DNA of 28,646 bases from Azolla pinnata. Taxonomy: Eukaryota; Streptophyta; Polypodiopsida; Salviniales; Salviniaceae. The position numbers and the translations under genes were made by a program. Position 1 is the stretch's first letter; each line of letters opens with the position of its first letter. Of this stretch, positions 9,169 through 19,917 are shown piece by piece. The notes below the pieces were generated by a model. The model saw nothing but the letters and a program-made list of their open reading frames with translations. It made no database searches and had not been told where the DNA came from. Location: assembly GCA_037176905.1 (NCBI GenBank), contig JBBBWG010026867.1, positions 2,230 to 30,875 of the forward strand. Reading direction: 5' to 3'.

Positions 9169-11603
9169 ATGGCAGTAAGTTTCTAAACGGCATTTCTTTT
9201 ATTATATACTGTGTTCCACATTGGTTATACTTCATAATGTGTTGGACCTACATTTAAAATATTAGAACCGCTAGGTGTTGTGCAGTATCATTACCATTTA
9301 AAGTTGATGCTTTTAGGCGTTCTTAACTGCGTATATAGACTTCTATTTTGTTTTGCATATGATTCTAGTCTATTTGAATCTTTTTGGACACTTTGATGTA
9401 TTTGTGTGTTTTCTTATTTATATTAGAGATTGAAACATCTTTTCTTTTGTTTTACGTACATGAATGTTTTTCTCGAATTTAAAAGTCTATAATCTCAATT
9501 TTTACGCTTGCAGCAGTACCTTCCGAGACAGGTTCCACAATTTGGGAATTGGGAGGAGAGCAATGATGTTCCTTTCACTACGGTTTTTGAAAATGCACGT
9601 GCTGGAAGAGGTTCGGCCAAGATAGTTAATCCCAATGTTCCACTAGCAAACCACACCTCTTTCGGCATTAATGCACAACAATCTGAAACAGGGGGCGATC
9701 CCATCAAGGTCCCAGAAATGGATCAAGAAAAATCTCGTGGAAGACAAGAACAGCCTTATGAATCATCTGTAGGCCACTTGGCGCGTTGGCAGTCTGGAGA
9801 TGGATTGGGAACAGCTGACGAGTCTCTGAGTCACCAGGTGTCTCAAACTCAACCTGGAAATAGAGTAGGATCCCCACACCGAGAAAGAAAAATTCTTGTT
9901 GAACCTGGAACCACAATTGCACCTGGCACTCCCAGGAGGTCTCGTTTTGGTCCTGGTTCAGACACGGTAAGAATTCGTGGTTCTATGTTTTAAAACAAGC
10001 CAGAAATCTTCTTTAGCATATAAAGTTTGTTTCATAGTGTTAGAATGGCAATGAGCGAAATAAGACATTATGAGACATTGTAACCGTAAATCTTGGAATG
10101 AATATTCCATCGAGCATTGTAAAGTCACAGTAAACATAGTTCCTAAGAATGTGGCTTGTCTTAGGAACTTGAATTTAAGACTCTTGCAACATAATCTAGG
10201 TTTTGGAAGTAACGTAGCTTGTCTTGGGAACACTACCTTAGAGATGGAAATTTAAAGAAGTTGAAGCTACAACAAGGTTATGAGCAGTATCTACAATATA
10301 TAGATAGCATTGTATGATAAACCATCAGGTCTTATTTATCTTAACGTGGCCTTACTCGTGTCTTTTAATTGTTACAGTGAGTGTTCAGAGGAAGGTTCAT
10401 TTTTTTCTTTGCCCACACACTTGATAAATTAAGTTTTTTCTCTTGTAATGTTATTGTGTACATAGCCGGACAGGGGCGCAGCACTTCCTCAGTTTGGTGC
10501 TTGGGAGAAAGACCCATCTGCAGCCGACAATTTCTCTGCCATATTCAGTCAAGCACGCAATGAAAAGAAAACTGGTGGAGCACTCCGTCTACCACCTTCA
10601 CGTTTAGATTCTCCTGCCAAAACAGACACCCAGACATTAAAAGGACAAGGTCAAAAAAAATTCTCTGTAAGTGTAGATGCCGAGCACATTTTACATTTGT
10701 TTCTGTAAATGACTCTAGACTTCATTATTTCTCCAAGAATCCTGGTCAACATCCGAAATAGCACTTATATCTGTCCAGTTCCATGATGCGGTCAATTGTA
10801 CTTATTGTTTGAGAATCACGTAGTAAACCTTCATCTCTTTCGGCGGTTGACCTAGGCATTCCAGGAAATGATGAAAGGTTTTGGGGTATTTCAGAGCGTT
10901 TCCCTTATAATATACATGCCTCTAGCAACTGACCATGTGCATGTTTGTGGGAGTTCAGAATGGTGGATGCTGTTGCATCTGTTGAATGACAATAATGTAC
11001 ATGACAAAGATATGCTGCATCCAGCTGTGTGGAGGAGCATCATAACCTGCAAGAGCTTCATACACTCTGTAAGTGCAGGCGTGCTAGATTTTTCAAGGCA
11101 ATTGAAGATTCCGACAGCTGGTCGCATCTCTATACAGTGCGTTTTTATAATGTCAAATACATGTCTAATAAGATAGGTGTTACATATCCATGCCAATAGT
11201 TTTTATTCCAGTGGGTCATCACACCCCCTTCTCTGGCTAATTGTCATCTAGCTTTATGTATATGGATATGGTTCCTCTGCTGTTACGCTTGAGTCATGCT
11301 ATAAAGAACTAATCTGGTTTATATACGGTGTACTTTCATTCGTCCCAATGACCTGCCGTGTCTGTGAACAGAGTTACAGAAGTGAATGGGAGAGAAAAAC
11401 ACAAAGCAAAACGCTGTGAAGTAAATGCTAATTCTTTTTTGCAGTCGGTATGTAGGTATTCATGTTCTCACACGCAAAATTCATGAGGGGGATTTGTCCT
11501 TTACAGGAAATCTTTATTCCAGAATCCAGAGCGTAGATGTGTCGTCCTTAGGTAATATACTTAGCCATGGTTTTTGCAGGGAGCAGCACCCCATGGCACA
11601 TGA
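9169..11603 (+). CDS. RIN4: RIN4-like protein with two NOI (AvrRpt-cleavage) domains
   Basis: Proposed exons are 9169-9174 (ATGGCA|gtaagt), 9514-9966, 10466-10666 and, weakly, 11580-11603, all in phase 0, for about 227 aa. A first exon coding only Met-Ala fits my recollection of RIN4 genes and gives the start MAQYLPRQVPQFGNW. NOI domain 1 (residues 9-43) has VPQFGNW, DVPFTTVFENAR and KIVNPN. NOI domain 2 (160-187) has LPQFGAWEKDPSAADNFSAIF. Both fit the [LVI]PxFGxW site cleaved by AvrRpt2 in Arabidopsis RIN4. The middle is hydrophilic and disordered. The family is a plasma-membrane-attached hub guarded by NLR immune receptors. The position matching Arabidopsis T166 is Ser177, and the C-terminal cysteine cluster used for acylation is not found in the last exon proposed here, so that exon may be wrong. 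Upstream W-boxes suggest WRKY control. Orthology to RIN4 itself, rather than to a paralogue, is not shown. Confidence 0.8.
10865..11068 (+). other. Possible in-frame cassette exon inside the RIN4-like last intron
   Basis: An open stretch of 204 nt (68 codons, phase 0 at both ends) lies between a fair acceptor (ggcattccag) and a strong donor (cactct|gtaagt). If included, it would add a hydrophobic, His/Trp-containing segment (EMMKGFGVFQSVSLI..) that is unlike the NOI family. It may be chance. Confidence 0.2.
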
Positions 11604-12686
11604 AGTGGACAGATGTTAAAGCTTTCAGATTCATGAGGGAAGTGCCATCTTACTGTGTGTCCTTACAATAGTAGATTGACGATGCAATGTTTTTACTAGG
11701 CTGTAGACGTAGATGAGGAAGAAGAAATGCTTCATTTTCAGTAACTCTTACTACCAAACTGGAAACCCCACCGTATTGTTGCATAAAATGAAGGCCCATA
11801 AATGCACATTCCGAGTAGGATATAAATGTGCAAAGATGTGAAGCCTCTCCGATCTAACCTGATCTTCTCACACGACACGGATGCCTATAAATGCACGTTC
11901 CCGAGTGGAATAAATATGCAATGAGTAGCCTGAGGTGTCAATCTTTTACGATTCTTGAGATTTGAATTTCTGCGACTTTGATCTCAGGGTTGAGGCCAGC
12001 TTGATCCCACACTTAATTGTCCACATCTGATCCTTTGTCGACACTCAACACATATAAGCTAAGAGCATGAACCAAATGATTGTAAAAGCCTATCTCTGTA
12101 GAATAATCTGCACATCTGTACAACAGTTGATCCAAGGTGTTGGCACATTATTATACCTTTGGATTTCACTTTCTGGTCAAGTGACAAGCAGAGTAAACCC
12201 AAACCATGCAACAAATTGCAAAAGATATGAAACTGCACTCGATTTTCTTATTAGAACATCGGCACACTATTTCCATAACGAGATCCATCTTTAATATAGT
12301 ATACAAGATTCTAGGCATACAGAGCTCTTTTAATAGTCATTTCAATTGATATGAGAAATTGCGTAATCTCAACATACCATCAACAGAGATCAAATTTTCC
12401 CCTCCAGATTCAATCGCTGATACACATTTTCCATCGTGATGACTGTCATAGCACTCGGAGCATTAACTGAATTATTAGCTCCAAACTTCCGTTATTAGCT
12501 TATCTCAATTTATTGGCATTTCATATGATACAACGGTTTTTCTTGGTCACATGAATTGACGGTATAATCCTGCATAGACCCATTATACATGCTGCAAATA
12601 ATTTAATATCAGGATATCGGAAACAGTCAGTTACGATCATACAAGTAATCAGCTATGTTGAGGAGAGACTACATATTTTGAAACTC
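11604..12686. other. Spacer between the RIN4-like and aldo-keto reductase genes
   Basis: The two genes converge here, so both 3' UTRs fall in this spacer. A diverged direct repeat, (c/t)ataaatgcac(a/g)ttc..gagt(a/g)ga, occurs at about 11798 and 11885. No gene is seen; the 75-codon frame at 12067-12294 has no recognised features. Confidence 0.5.
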
Positions 12687-15600
12687 CTATCTGTATTCAT
12701 CACCACAATCCCCGGGAAGAGGTCTCCCTTTCTGAACTACTGTATGTATTAACGAAAGATCGGTAGCATCTAATCCTGGGAAGGAAAAGACACCAAGATT
12801 GTCTGCAATATGCTCCGCTATGCTCAAACGGGCTCCCACTATGACACTTCCAACAGCTGGTTTGTCCACAATGTACCTTATCGCAACATTACTGATACTA
12901 GCATTGTATTTCTCTCCGATACTCTTCAGAACCAACAGCAATTCCTTCATGATGTCAACAAAAACTATGTCTTATTTGCAAACACACCAACTGATCACAA
13001 AAAACTTTAATATGTCTTATCTGTAAACATACTAATTGATCACAAAAAAAAAGTAGATGAATAAGACATGTCGTTAATGCCTACATGAGAGCAAATCGAA
13101 TACATGGAAAGGGGTTGAGCTGGAATCTTGATCTAGCTAGCAATCTCAGTTTCATAACAAGGGTTTGATGATCTAGTAACCAAGACGACAGCCAGGAAAG
13201 AAAAGATAAAGAGAGCATGACAATAGTCTAAAACGAAGTAATATTCAACAAGGAGGGCAGAGAAAAGTATTTAGACCAAGCTTTAAAAAAATAAAAGAAC
13301 AGTTACTGGAAAGTATCTGTTGTTGCAATGCAAATAGAAAATGATGATAAATAAGATTCATAGCACCTTAAAAAACCTATACCTGAAACAAGTTCCAGTT
13401 ACCCCATTGATCTATTGAGTACTTGTACTTTGCAAGCGAGCTAGTGTTAAGTTCTGCACGCTTAGGTTCTGGCTTGCCTATGAACTTTTCTGACAGTAAA
13501 CCACCAAGAAGTGTCCTGCACAATTTGATGAACAAGTTGAAAAAATCCTGACAGTGGATGGTAGTAGAATTCCCTCCATAAATCATTATTGCAAGCATCA
13601 TAGATAAATCTATTGAATCGAATGTCCTCAATAATATTATACTTCATAGTTAGAGGTGAAAGCATTCCAAAAATGGTGTTATAAGATGTATATTAACCAT
13701 GAATCTTGCAATTTCTTTTGGCCATATGCTCTCTTCTACAAGATTTGTACATTTCTCCGCAGAGATTGAAAAACTACATATAAAATCACCTTGTCAATAG
13801 AACCTAACATCACCTTATCAGGCAACTCACCCATATGCAATGATCTTTACATTATTTTCAAGACACCATTGTACCATTTTCTTCTCGGGTCTGGTATCAA
13901 TGACGGAATATGCAACCTGTACAATAACAAAATATAATAGAATTAATATAAATACGTTTAGCTATCAGTCCAAAAATTAAATACAATACTTTTGCGTATT
14001 GCTTTCTTCATCAATAAAAAGAATAACAAATAAAATGCCAACCAATAATAGTGACTGGGTAAAAAACACAAAGGCGAAAGGTTTACCTGATTGGATACAA
14101 TAGGACAGCCTGAAATCAAAATTTTATTCATGTGAAACGTGTCAAAATTTGTAAGTGCTATCTCTTTGATTTTTCCCTCTCCTTTAATCTGCGTCAAAGC
14201 CTTTGTTGCATCAAGGTATCTTTCATCTTGATAATCCCACCTGTGCAAAACATATGTATATATGAATCACTTGTCTTCTAGTTAATACTTTCCTTGGTTT
14301 TCCAATTTACAGCTCTCTTTGTAAATAAGAAAGCCATAACTATAGACTTGGATTTGAAGGATCTTGGAGTCAATTAGCACTTAGGACGATAATGCAATGA
14401 AACTGCATGAAGTTCTTGAGGCAGGTGATCTTTTCATAAGAAAACCCCCAAAAGAGGAAAAAAGAATTATCGAGGCCAACATTTATTCATAAGTTTCAGC
14501 ATATCACTTTGATAGAATGTATCCTAAAGGGGTCTGTACAACGTCATCCTTACCAATGAAATTGTACCATGTCTAGACTGGAAACACCCATCTTTTCTCG
14601 GGAGCGGTTAATGCCTTCCTCTACTATAATCTTTGTCATTATACCTATTTGACATTTGATGAATTTGAGCCCGCTTTTTCAACTCACAAAAAACATGCAA
14701 TCCATAAATTATTGATTTCACAAAAACAATAAATATGCGGCACCTGGCCGAGGAACAAATTTTGTAAGTCCAAGAGTGGGATTCGCATGATCTTCAGTTT
14801 TGTACTCCTTTAAGAATGTACCGTATATTGCTTCTGCAGGACCATCTAGAAAAAAGCAATTTTACTTTAAAAATAAAATCTCAATCTCCAAATGGACACT
14901 AAGGTCACCAGTCCTCTATGAAGCCACAAGTCTGCCGGATAATCTAGAAAAAAATAAAATATACCTTAATCTCCAAATGGACATCTCTAAGTCAGGTCAT
15001 ATACGACCAGCACTCTATGAAAAGACTATTTATTTTTAAAGTATTAAACTTCAATCTCCAAATGGACAGCTCTAAGTCAGGAAGGTCAAATATGACTAGT
15101 CCCCTATGTACAAACAATTTACTTTTAAAAACTAAATTCAATCTTCAAATGAACATCTCTATTTCAGGTAAGGCCAAATATGACCAGAGAGCTCCTGCAT
15201 TACATAAAACATAGCTTGTGTAAACAATATAAGAAACAAAGAAGACATAGATCATGAAAAAATACAGCGATGAAGGCACAGTTCAAATGAAAACTTTACA
15301 TTAGATTGACAGTAACTTCCTATTTCAAATATAGAGAATAATTTAATTCTTAACGCCTTGAAACTTACAAATATCTGCCATGTCAAAGGCATAAAATCCA
15401 GCATCCGCATATTTTTTCATCTCTTGTATTGCCTTCTCAACATTAATCTTTCCATGACCGCCTGCAACCTGCCAGAGTCCTGTGCTGATAGAAAGGGATA
15501 CAAAAGTAAGCATAAAAAGGTATTTTACATTAATCTAGGTTACAAACGCTTCAGACATTTGCATCATTATTTTGCAAAGACATTAGACATTGCATCTTCG

Positions 15601-16093
15601 TACGAAGAGAGGTCGTGGTCACCGCTTTTTGGATGCATTACGAATCACAACAAGATTTGGAATCCTGTTAGCTTTCAACACCATTCAACAAATTTGGACT
15701 TGGTTAGCTGCCATGAAGATTAAGGTCCTAAACCAAAACCAATTGCTCGAAACATGGAGAGATTTTTCCTCCACGACACTTGGTTTACATGTACGGATCC
15801 TAAGTACATGTAACGTAGGATACACATAGCCACACGAGCTCGTTCACCTGTCTAATTTATAGAGCCGGATCGTAGATCGATGCATGATGAACACAATAGA
15901 TCGCACTTCGCGTTTACAAGTTTCCATTTTTCCCCAGAAAACCTCGCTTGCTTTCATTCTTTTCTGTTCTTTCTTGTCTTGGAATTCGCAAAAGAATCCA
16001 AATTCGATTCAGATGCTGAAGGGGAAACTACGTACCGATCAAGATGGCAGGCACCTGCAGAGAACCGAAAGGCCTGCAGGGAATCGTGGCCAT
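12687..16093 (-). CDS. Aldo-keto reductase, At2g27680-type NAD(P)-linked oxidoreductase
   Basis: Eight exons on the minus strand join without a frame break: 16093-16036, 15479-15369, 14845-14744, 14644-14554, 14240-14087, 13916-13831, 13515-13383 and 12944-12687. They give 330 aa, and all introns have GT-AG borders. The AKR tetrad is present as D52 and Y57 (AFDMADIYG), K85 (GLTKFVP) and H120 ([11 protein letters not shown]). The C-terminal cofactor loop is [17 protein letters not shown]. The tail GDCGDEYR is the hallmark of the plant group that includes At2g27680. The fold is a TIM barrel that reduces carbonyls with NAD(P)H; the physiological substrate is not known from sequence. The first exon codes only 19 residues, has an in-frame TGA 24 bases (eight codons) upstream of its ATG, and shows no chloroplast transit peptide, so a cytosolic enzyme is inferred. 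A 400-bp microsatellite begins 37 bp upstream of the ATG. Confidence 0.93.
14881..15215. repeat. ~85-bp tandem repeat, four copies, in an aldo-keto reductase intron
   Basis: The word aatct(c/t)caaatg(g/a)aca recurs at 14883, 14968, 15053 and 15140. It is followed each time by a related stretch (ctctaagtcagg..tatgac..agt..ctatg). Identity falls toward the last copy. The array fills much of the intron between exons 2 and 3, close to the acceptor of exon 3. Confidence 0.75.
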
Positions 16094-16129
16094 GTCGTCG
16101 ACGCCGGAATGAAGAGATCACTCTCGACG

Positions 16130-16531
16130 TGTATGTATGTATATGCATGCTTTGTGCATGCATGCATATGATGCAAGTGCATGTATGTATGTATGTCTGT
16201 ATGTTTGCATGTGTGTATGTATGTGTGCATGCATGCATGCATATGAGTGCATGAATGTATGTATGTGTGGGTGCATGTATGTGCGGGTACATGTATGTAT
16301 GTATGTATGTATGTATGTATGTATGTATGTCTGAATACATGTATGTATGTATGTGTGTCTGAATACATGTCTGTTGTGTGTGTGTTTGAGTACATATATG
16401 TATGCATGTGCGTCTGAGTACATGTATGTATGTAAATGTGTGTATGAGAACATGTGTATGTATGTATGTATTCTCTTTGTCAAGTTTGATGGTATGTATG
16501 CGTGTGCATGTATGCATGCATGCATGCATGC
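16130..16531. repeat. Second large TGTA/TGCA microsatellite, at the 5' end of the aldo-keto reductase gene
   Basis: About 400 bp of TGTA/TGCA/TGTG units, broken by a short unique stretch at 16471-16492. It has the same unit composition as the tract at 1809-2250, and relative to its neighbouring gene it lies in the same upstream place. The long His/Thr/Tyr frames on the minus strand here are translated repeat. Confidence 0.95.
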
Positions 16532-16540
16532 TGATAACTT

Positions 16541-17155
16541 CAAAATGGAGGAGGGATATGCCGCACCGTTCTCGAATGCATGGAAAACATCACGGATTCA
16601 GAAATGGTTTAGTAAATCGAAAACGGAATGCATCAAGGTCGATTTAGCTGGTCGTCAAATTCTATTAACCTCGATGGGTTCCTGTTCTTTGACGAGTCGA
16701 ATTCGTTAAGTGCGGATCGTATTGTGTTGAGTAATGGAAGCCCTAACAAGACCAAATCACTCAAATGTACGAGCTAGTTGATCATTGATGGATTACTCAT
16801 GTTTGATTAGCTGATGATTCGTTGATCGATGGAATTACTCGAATGTTTGATCAACCGACGACCGATGCACAAAATCTAAATAATAGCTTGATTACTCAGA
16901 TGTGGTTGACTATATGGGCAAATGAGTAGGGTAAAACCGTGAATCGTCGTCTACCCTCTATCACTCGAATGAATCAACTCTTTTTCGAGTGAATTGGAAT
17001 CTTCTTGGAGCTTCATTTGATATCTCTAAGTTTAATTAAGAATCCCCGAGTTGGACAGAAGCTTTCAAACTGTAGATAATGGATTTTGATTACTCAGATG
17101 GGTGGTGATCAAATGATTTTTGATGGGTTGGATCGTGCATCGCCGTGTATCATTT
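16541..17155. other. Spacer with a diverged internal duplication
   Basis: No gene is seen. A block at about 16890-17055 (..atcactcgaatgaatcaac..ggaatcttcttggagctt..) reappears in diverged form at about 17095-17340. This indicates a local duplication of roughly 200-280 bp that contains the 41-bp array listed next. Confidence 0.45.
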
Positions 17156-17272
17156 ATCACTCCAATGAATCAACTCTTTTTCGATCAGAATCATTCATCA
17201 CTCCATTGAATCGACTCTTTTTCGATCAGAATCATTCATCACTCCAATGAATCAACTCTTTTCGATGAGAAT
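17156..17272. repeat. 41-bp tandem repeat, about three copies
   Basis: The unit starts atcactccaatgaatcaact and continues ctttttcgatcagaatcattc. Copies start at 17156, 17197 and 17238, an exact 41-bp period; the third diverges after cttttcgat. It is unrelated in sequence to the 41-bp array at 1658-1776. Confidence 0.85.
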
Positions 17273-17364
17273 TGAATCTTCTCGGAGCTTAACCTTATCA
17301 CCTCTTAGTTTAGTTAAGAGTCTAGCAGAGCTTTTAAATATAACAACAAAAGCATGATAAACTG

Positions 17365-17440
17365 CACTTGCTGTGGATTTGAACCCAAGCCCTCTCACTT
17401 CAAGATAAGGTGTTGGTTGTCACATCACTAGAGGAATAAA
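17365..17440 (-). mobile_element. Possible tRNA-derived SINE fragment
   Basis: On the minus strand the sequence contains gggcttgggttcaaatcc, which matches the B box of tRNA-type internal promoters (GGTTCRANNCC). It is preceded by gtgatgtgacaaccaac, which could be a degenerate A box about 35 nt away. No acceptor stem or cloverleaf can be drawn, so this is not an intact tRNA. A SINE remnant is plausible but not shown. Confidence 0.3.
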
Positions 17441-17554
17441 AAATGGGGATAAAAAAAAAACACATGAAATCTAACTTACCTTTTCACTTTGAGTCCACAT
17501 TCATTAACCTCTCAATCAAATCAAGTCTGTCAAGAACATATCCACACACATCCT

Positions 17555-17626
17555 TTAGGAATGATCTTGATCTCACCTTTTTACTATCCTTTTAGGAATG
17601 ATCTTGATCTCACCTTTTTACTGCTC
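17555..17626. repeat. 37-bp tandem duplication
   Basis: The sequence ttaggaatgatcttgatctc plus cacctttttact is repeated at 17555 and 17592, essentially without differences. It lies in spacer DNA with no gene nearby. Confidence 0.85.
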
Positions 17627-17699
17627 TTCATCCAGAGCATCTTCACCAAACTACACCAGCTCTTTACCCTTGAGCATCATCACACTGTTCCATTTTGAT

Positions 17700-18600
17700 T
17701 GCTGTTTCATCATACTGACATGGCTCTGCATGAATACATATACTTAGCTCAAGCCCCCCCTATGTTGTGCTTCATGAAGTTAAGGGTGATTTCAATGGCA
17801 ACATGCAACTGTTTTTTCCACTTTACTCAACAGGGGGCAGTACTCCCCCTGCAATTGTAACAGCTTTAAGATGATCCTCGCAGTAGCTTACCGTTAATTT
17901 CGTGGGAAATTCAAGCCTTGTTAAAATGCTGCATTGTCAATAGTAGGAAGGGTGCTCCCTTGTGCTTGCTCCGAAGCCAAGCATGATTGCCCTGCAACAA
18001 GAAATACCCTCACAACGGAAGCACCCAAATTCGCTGCAAAGATCTGCAATGCACCAAATTACATAGATTTATTTTCATTCTGAGAAAATCCAATATAATA
18101 CATACGAGAGAGTTTTGTCACGGTCGGAGAGAAGTACTTGTACAAGAGCATAGCAGAGAAGAATCTTTCCATCTTCGGAGTGAACAATGAATTGTTTTGC
18201 ATGGCTACATTGCTGAACACCATCTACACATACAGATACATGGCAGCTACATTACTACATACATGTCATCACTTCCACATTACACGTACACGGTAAACCC
18301 TGATTTAATTAGCCTTGGTGATGCAGGGTTTCAAGCCTTTCATATGGGGACCAAGGTTTGAATCTCTTGAAAAAGGCATTCTTAAAGCCTTTGGATTTAG
18401 GGTTTAGGGTTTCCCACAGATTAAATCCGGGCATTTCATGAATCATGGAATAGGATATCTTCTTACAGCATTCCCACCCCACACATACATGTCCATTACC
18501 TCCACATGCTTGTCCAAGGTAAAGTTCACACACGCGTGCTCCATGCCAATCTGTGCATACATGTCCATGGCAAGCCCATCTAAATCATATACAAATCCAT
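17700..18600. other. Spacer with a short hairpin and a second telomere-type repeat
   Basis: A compact hairpin lies at 17831-17851 (CAGGGGG, 7-nt loop, CCCCCTG). At about 18395-18413 there are two to three TTTAGGG-type units. The segment from 17750 to 17880 looks like diverged repetitive DNA, but I could not assign it to an element. No gene is supported. Confidence 0.45.
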
Positions 18601-18609
18601 CAAGCATTC

Positions 18610-18790
18610 AGGCCTTCTCTCTTTCTTCTTCTTCTTCTTCTTCTTGGAAAAGCATATTGGAGAGTAAATCACCATGATTCCTGAGCATCACAAATCCCTC
18701 TTCTTCTTCTTCTGAAAGCATATTGGAGAGTAAATCACCATGATCATGAGCATCCGAAATCACTCTTCTTTGAAAAGCATATTGAAGTAT
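18610..18790. repeat. Imperfect 58-67-bp tandem repeats, three copies
   Basis: The block (g/t)gaaaagcatattgga or a variant, followed by gagtaaatcaccatgat, recurs at about 18645, 18713 and 18771. CTT runs separate the copies. On the minus strand two copies read as HGDLLSNML followed by an acidic run. The repeats lie just 3' of gene D, in its likely 3' UTR, and are not part of its coding frame. Confidence 0.7.
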
Positions 18791-18847
18791 GAACCACCGT
18801 GACAATCACCACTGTCATCACTATGACCATGATCAACCACCATTGGT

Positions 18848-19795
18848 TCAATAGCCTCGAAGGATCCAATGCTGTCCGTCGGGCTCGACTCGAAGGCCTT
18901 TGAGCTTAGCGAACAAATCAACAGCTCGACCTACGCCGCGGTGATCGAGCTTCGTGAAGTAATCGTGGCCAAACATGACACCGCCAGGGCGAAGGAGGGA
19001 GAATCCCATGTTGATATCAGACCATGCCGAGTGGAAATCATGAGCAGCATCGACCTCGACAAGATCGAATGAAACACCCCACTCACAAAGAGATGCCATA
19101 GCCGAGGTTGTCGAGAAAGGCAAAGGTATTAAGCTCTCGGTTAAGTTCACGGCCTTCACATTCTGCATGAATTGGTAGAGGAGCTGAACATCTCCATTGA
19201 CCAGATCAAACTTGAACTTGTCCCTGAACCCAGGCCACCCCCGGAAATCATCTACGCAGAGTATCAGAACCTCGTGATTCAGAATGGATCTCGCTGTAGT
19301 AGCCATGTGTATGGCAGAGGCTCCGAGATATGTCCCTAATTCCAGTATGGTCTTGGGATTCACTTCTCTCAAAAGGCGGGAGAATACCGAGCCCGTAGAT
19401 CCCCACCCTCTGATCCTCTTCTCTTTCAGGTACGGCTTTGCCAGATCCGGCGGGAACCCTAGATATGGCGATTCTCCGTCGAAGACCTTCTGGAGAACCA
19501 GCGGTTTGATCGTCTCTGCGGGGATCCCTTCGGCGCAAACTGTTCGGAATGTCACCAGATCTCTCAAGTTCCGGTCTTGAGTAGGCTCCGGGGCTTTACC
19601 CGCCGAAGAAGCTGCGGGAGGCGAAGAAGGCGATGATGAAGGATGCCTCTGGAGAATGTTCTCGGGAGAGGATTTGACAGGGCAAGTTAGGAAGCTGGAG
19701 AGGGATAAGAAAGGGGAAGCGAGCATCCCAGCGAAGAAGGAGAGGATGGCTAGAACGATGAGGAATCCATGGTCTCGAAGCTTGAGCAAAGCCAT
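18848..19795 (-). CDS. Membrane-anchored class I SAM-methyltransferase-like protein
   Basis: A single-exon gene of 315 aa. The start is the ATG at 19795 (tccATGGCT, MALLKLRDHG). The open frame extends further upstream, but with no ATG. Residues 11-33 (FLIVLAILSFFAGMLASPFLS) form one membrane segment after a short positively charged end, which suggests a type II anchor of the Golgi/ER kind. A Ser/Pro-rich stem follows (about 45-70). The Rossmann core shows motif I ILELGTYLGAS (150-160), an acidic strand CVDDF (181-185), DLVEVDAAHDFHSAWSDI (244-261), then LLRPGGVMFGHDYF (267-280). This resembles the Methyltransf_24/class I group found in many plant proteins of unknown substrate. The HD/HDY pattern also recalls cephalosporin-hydroxylase-like members of the same fold. 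Enzyme activity is inferred only. Confidence 0.85.
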   Translation of the reverse strand: MALLKLRDHGFLIVLAILSFFAGMLASPFLSLSSFLTCPVKSSPENILQRHPSSSPSSPPAASSAGKAPEPTQDRNLRDLVTFRTVCAEGIPAETIKPLVLQKVFDGESPYLGFPPDLAKPYLKEKRIRGWGSTGSVFSRLLREVNPKTILELGTYLGASAIHMATTARSILNHEVLILCVDDFRGWPGFRDKFKFDLVNGDVQLLYQFMQNVKAVNLTESLIPLPFSTTSAMASLCEWGVSFDLVEVDAAHDFHSAWSDINMGFSLLRPGGVMFGHDYFTKLDHRGVGRAVDLFAKLKGLRVEPDGQHWILRGY

Positions 19796-19917
19796 GGATG
19801 GAGAGAGAGAGAGAGGGAAAGAGGAAGGGAAAGAAGACAAGGTAGTCCCTCTGATCTGAGCAAATGAAAGGGGAGACGCTGCTGCAGGGCTTTCGACAGG
19901 GATTGAACGCTGTGGGG

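Noticed and set aside
14881..15215. CRISPR-like array
   Set aside because: Units are contiguous, diverged tandem repeats with no constant-repeat and unique-spacer pattern, and they lie in a plant intron.
15954..16543. Several long His/Thr/Tyr-repeat frames on the minus strand
   Set aside because: Same cause, the second microsatellite. They also overlap the first exon of the aldo-keto reductase in another frame.
17365..17440. Intact tRNA gene on the minus strand
   Set aside because: Only the B-box/T-loop part matches; no acceptor stem, D-arm or anticodon arm can be folded.
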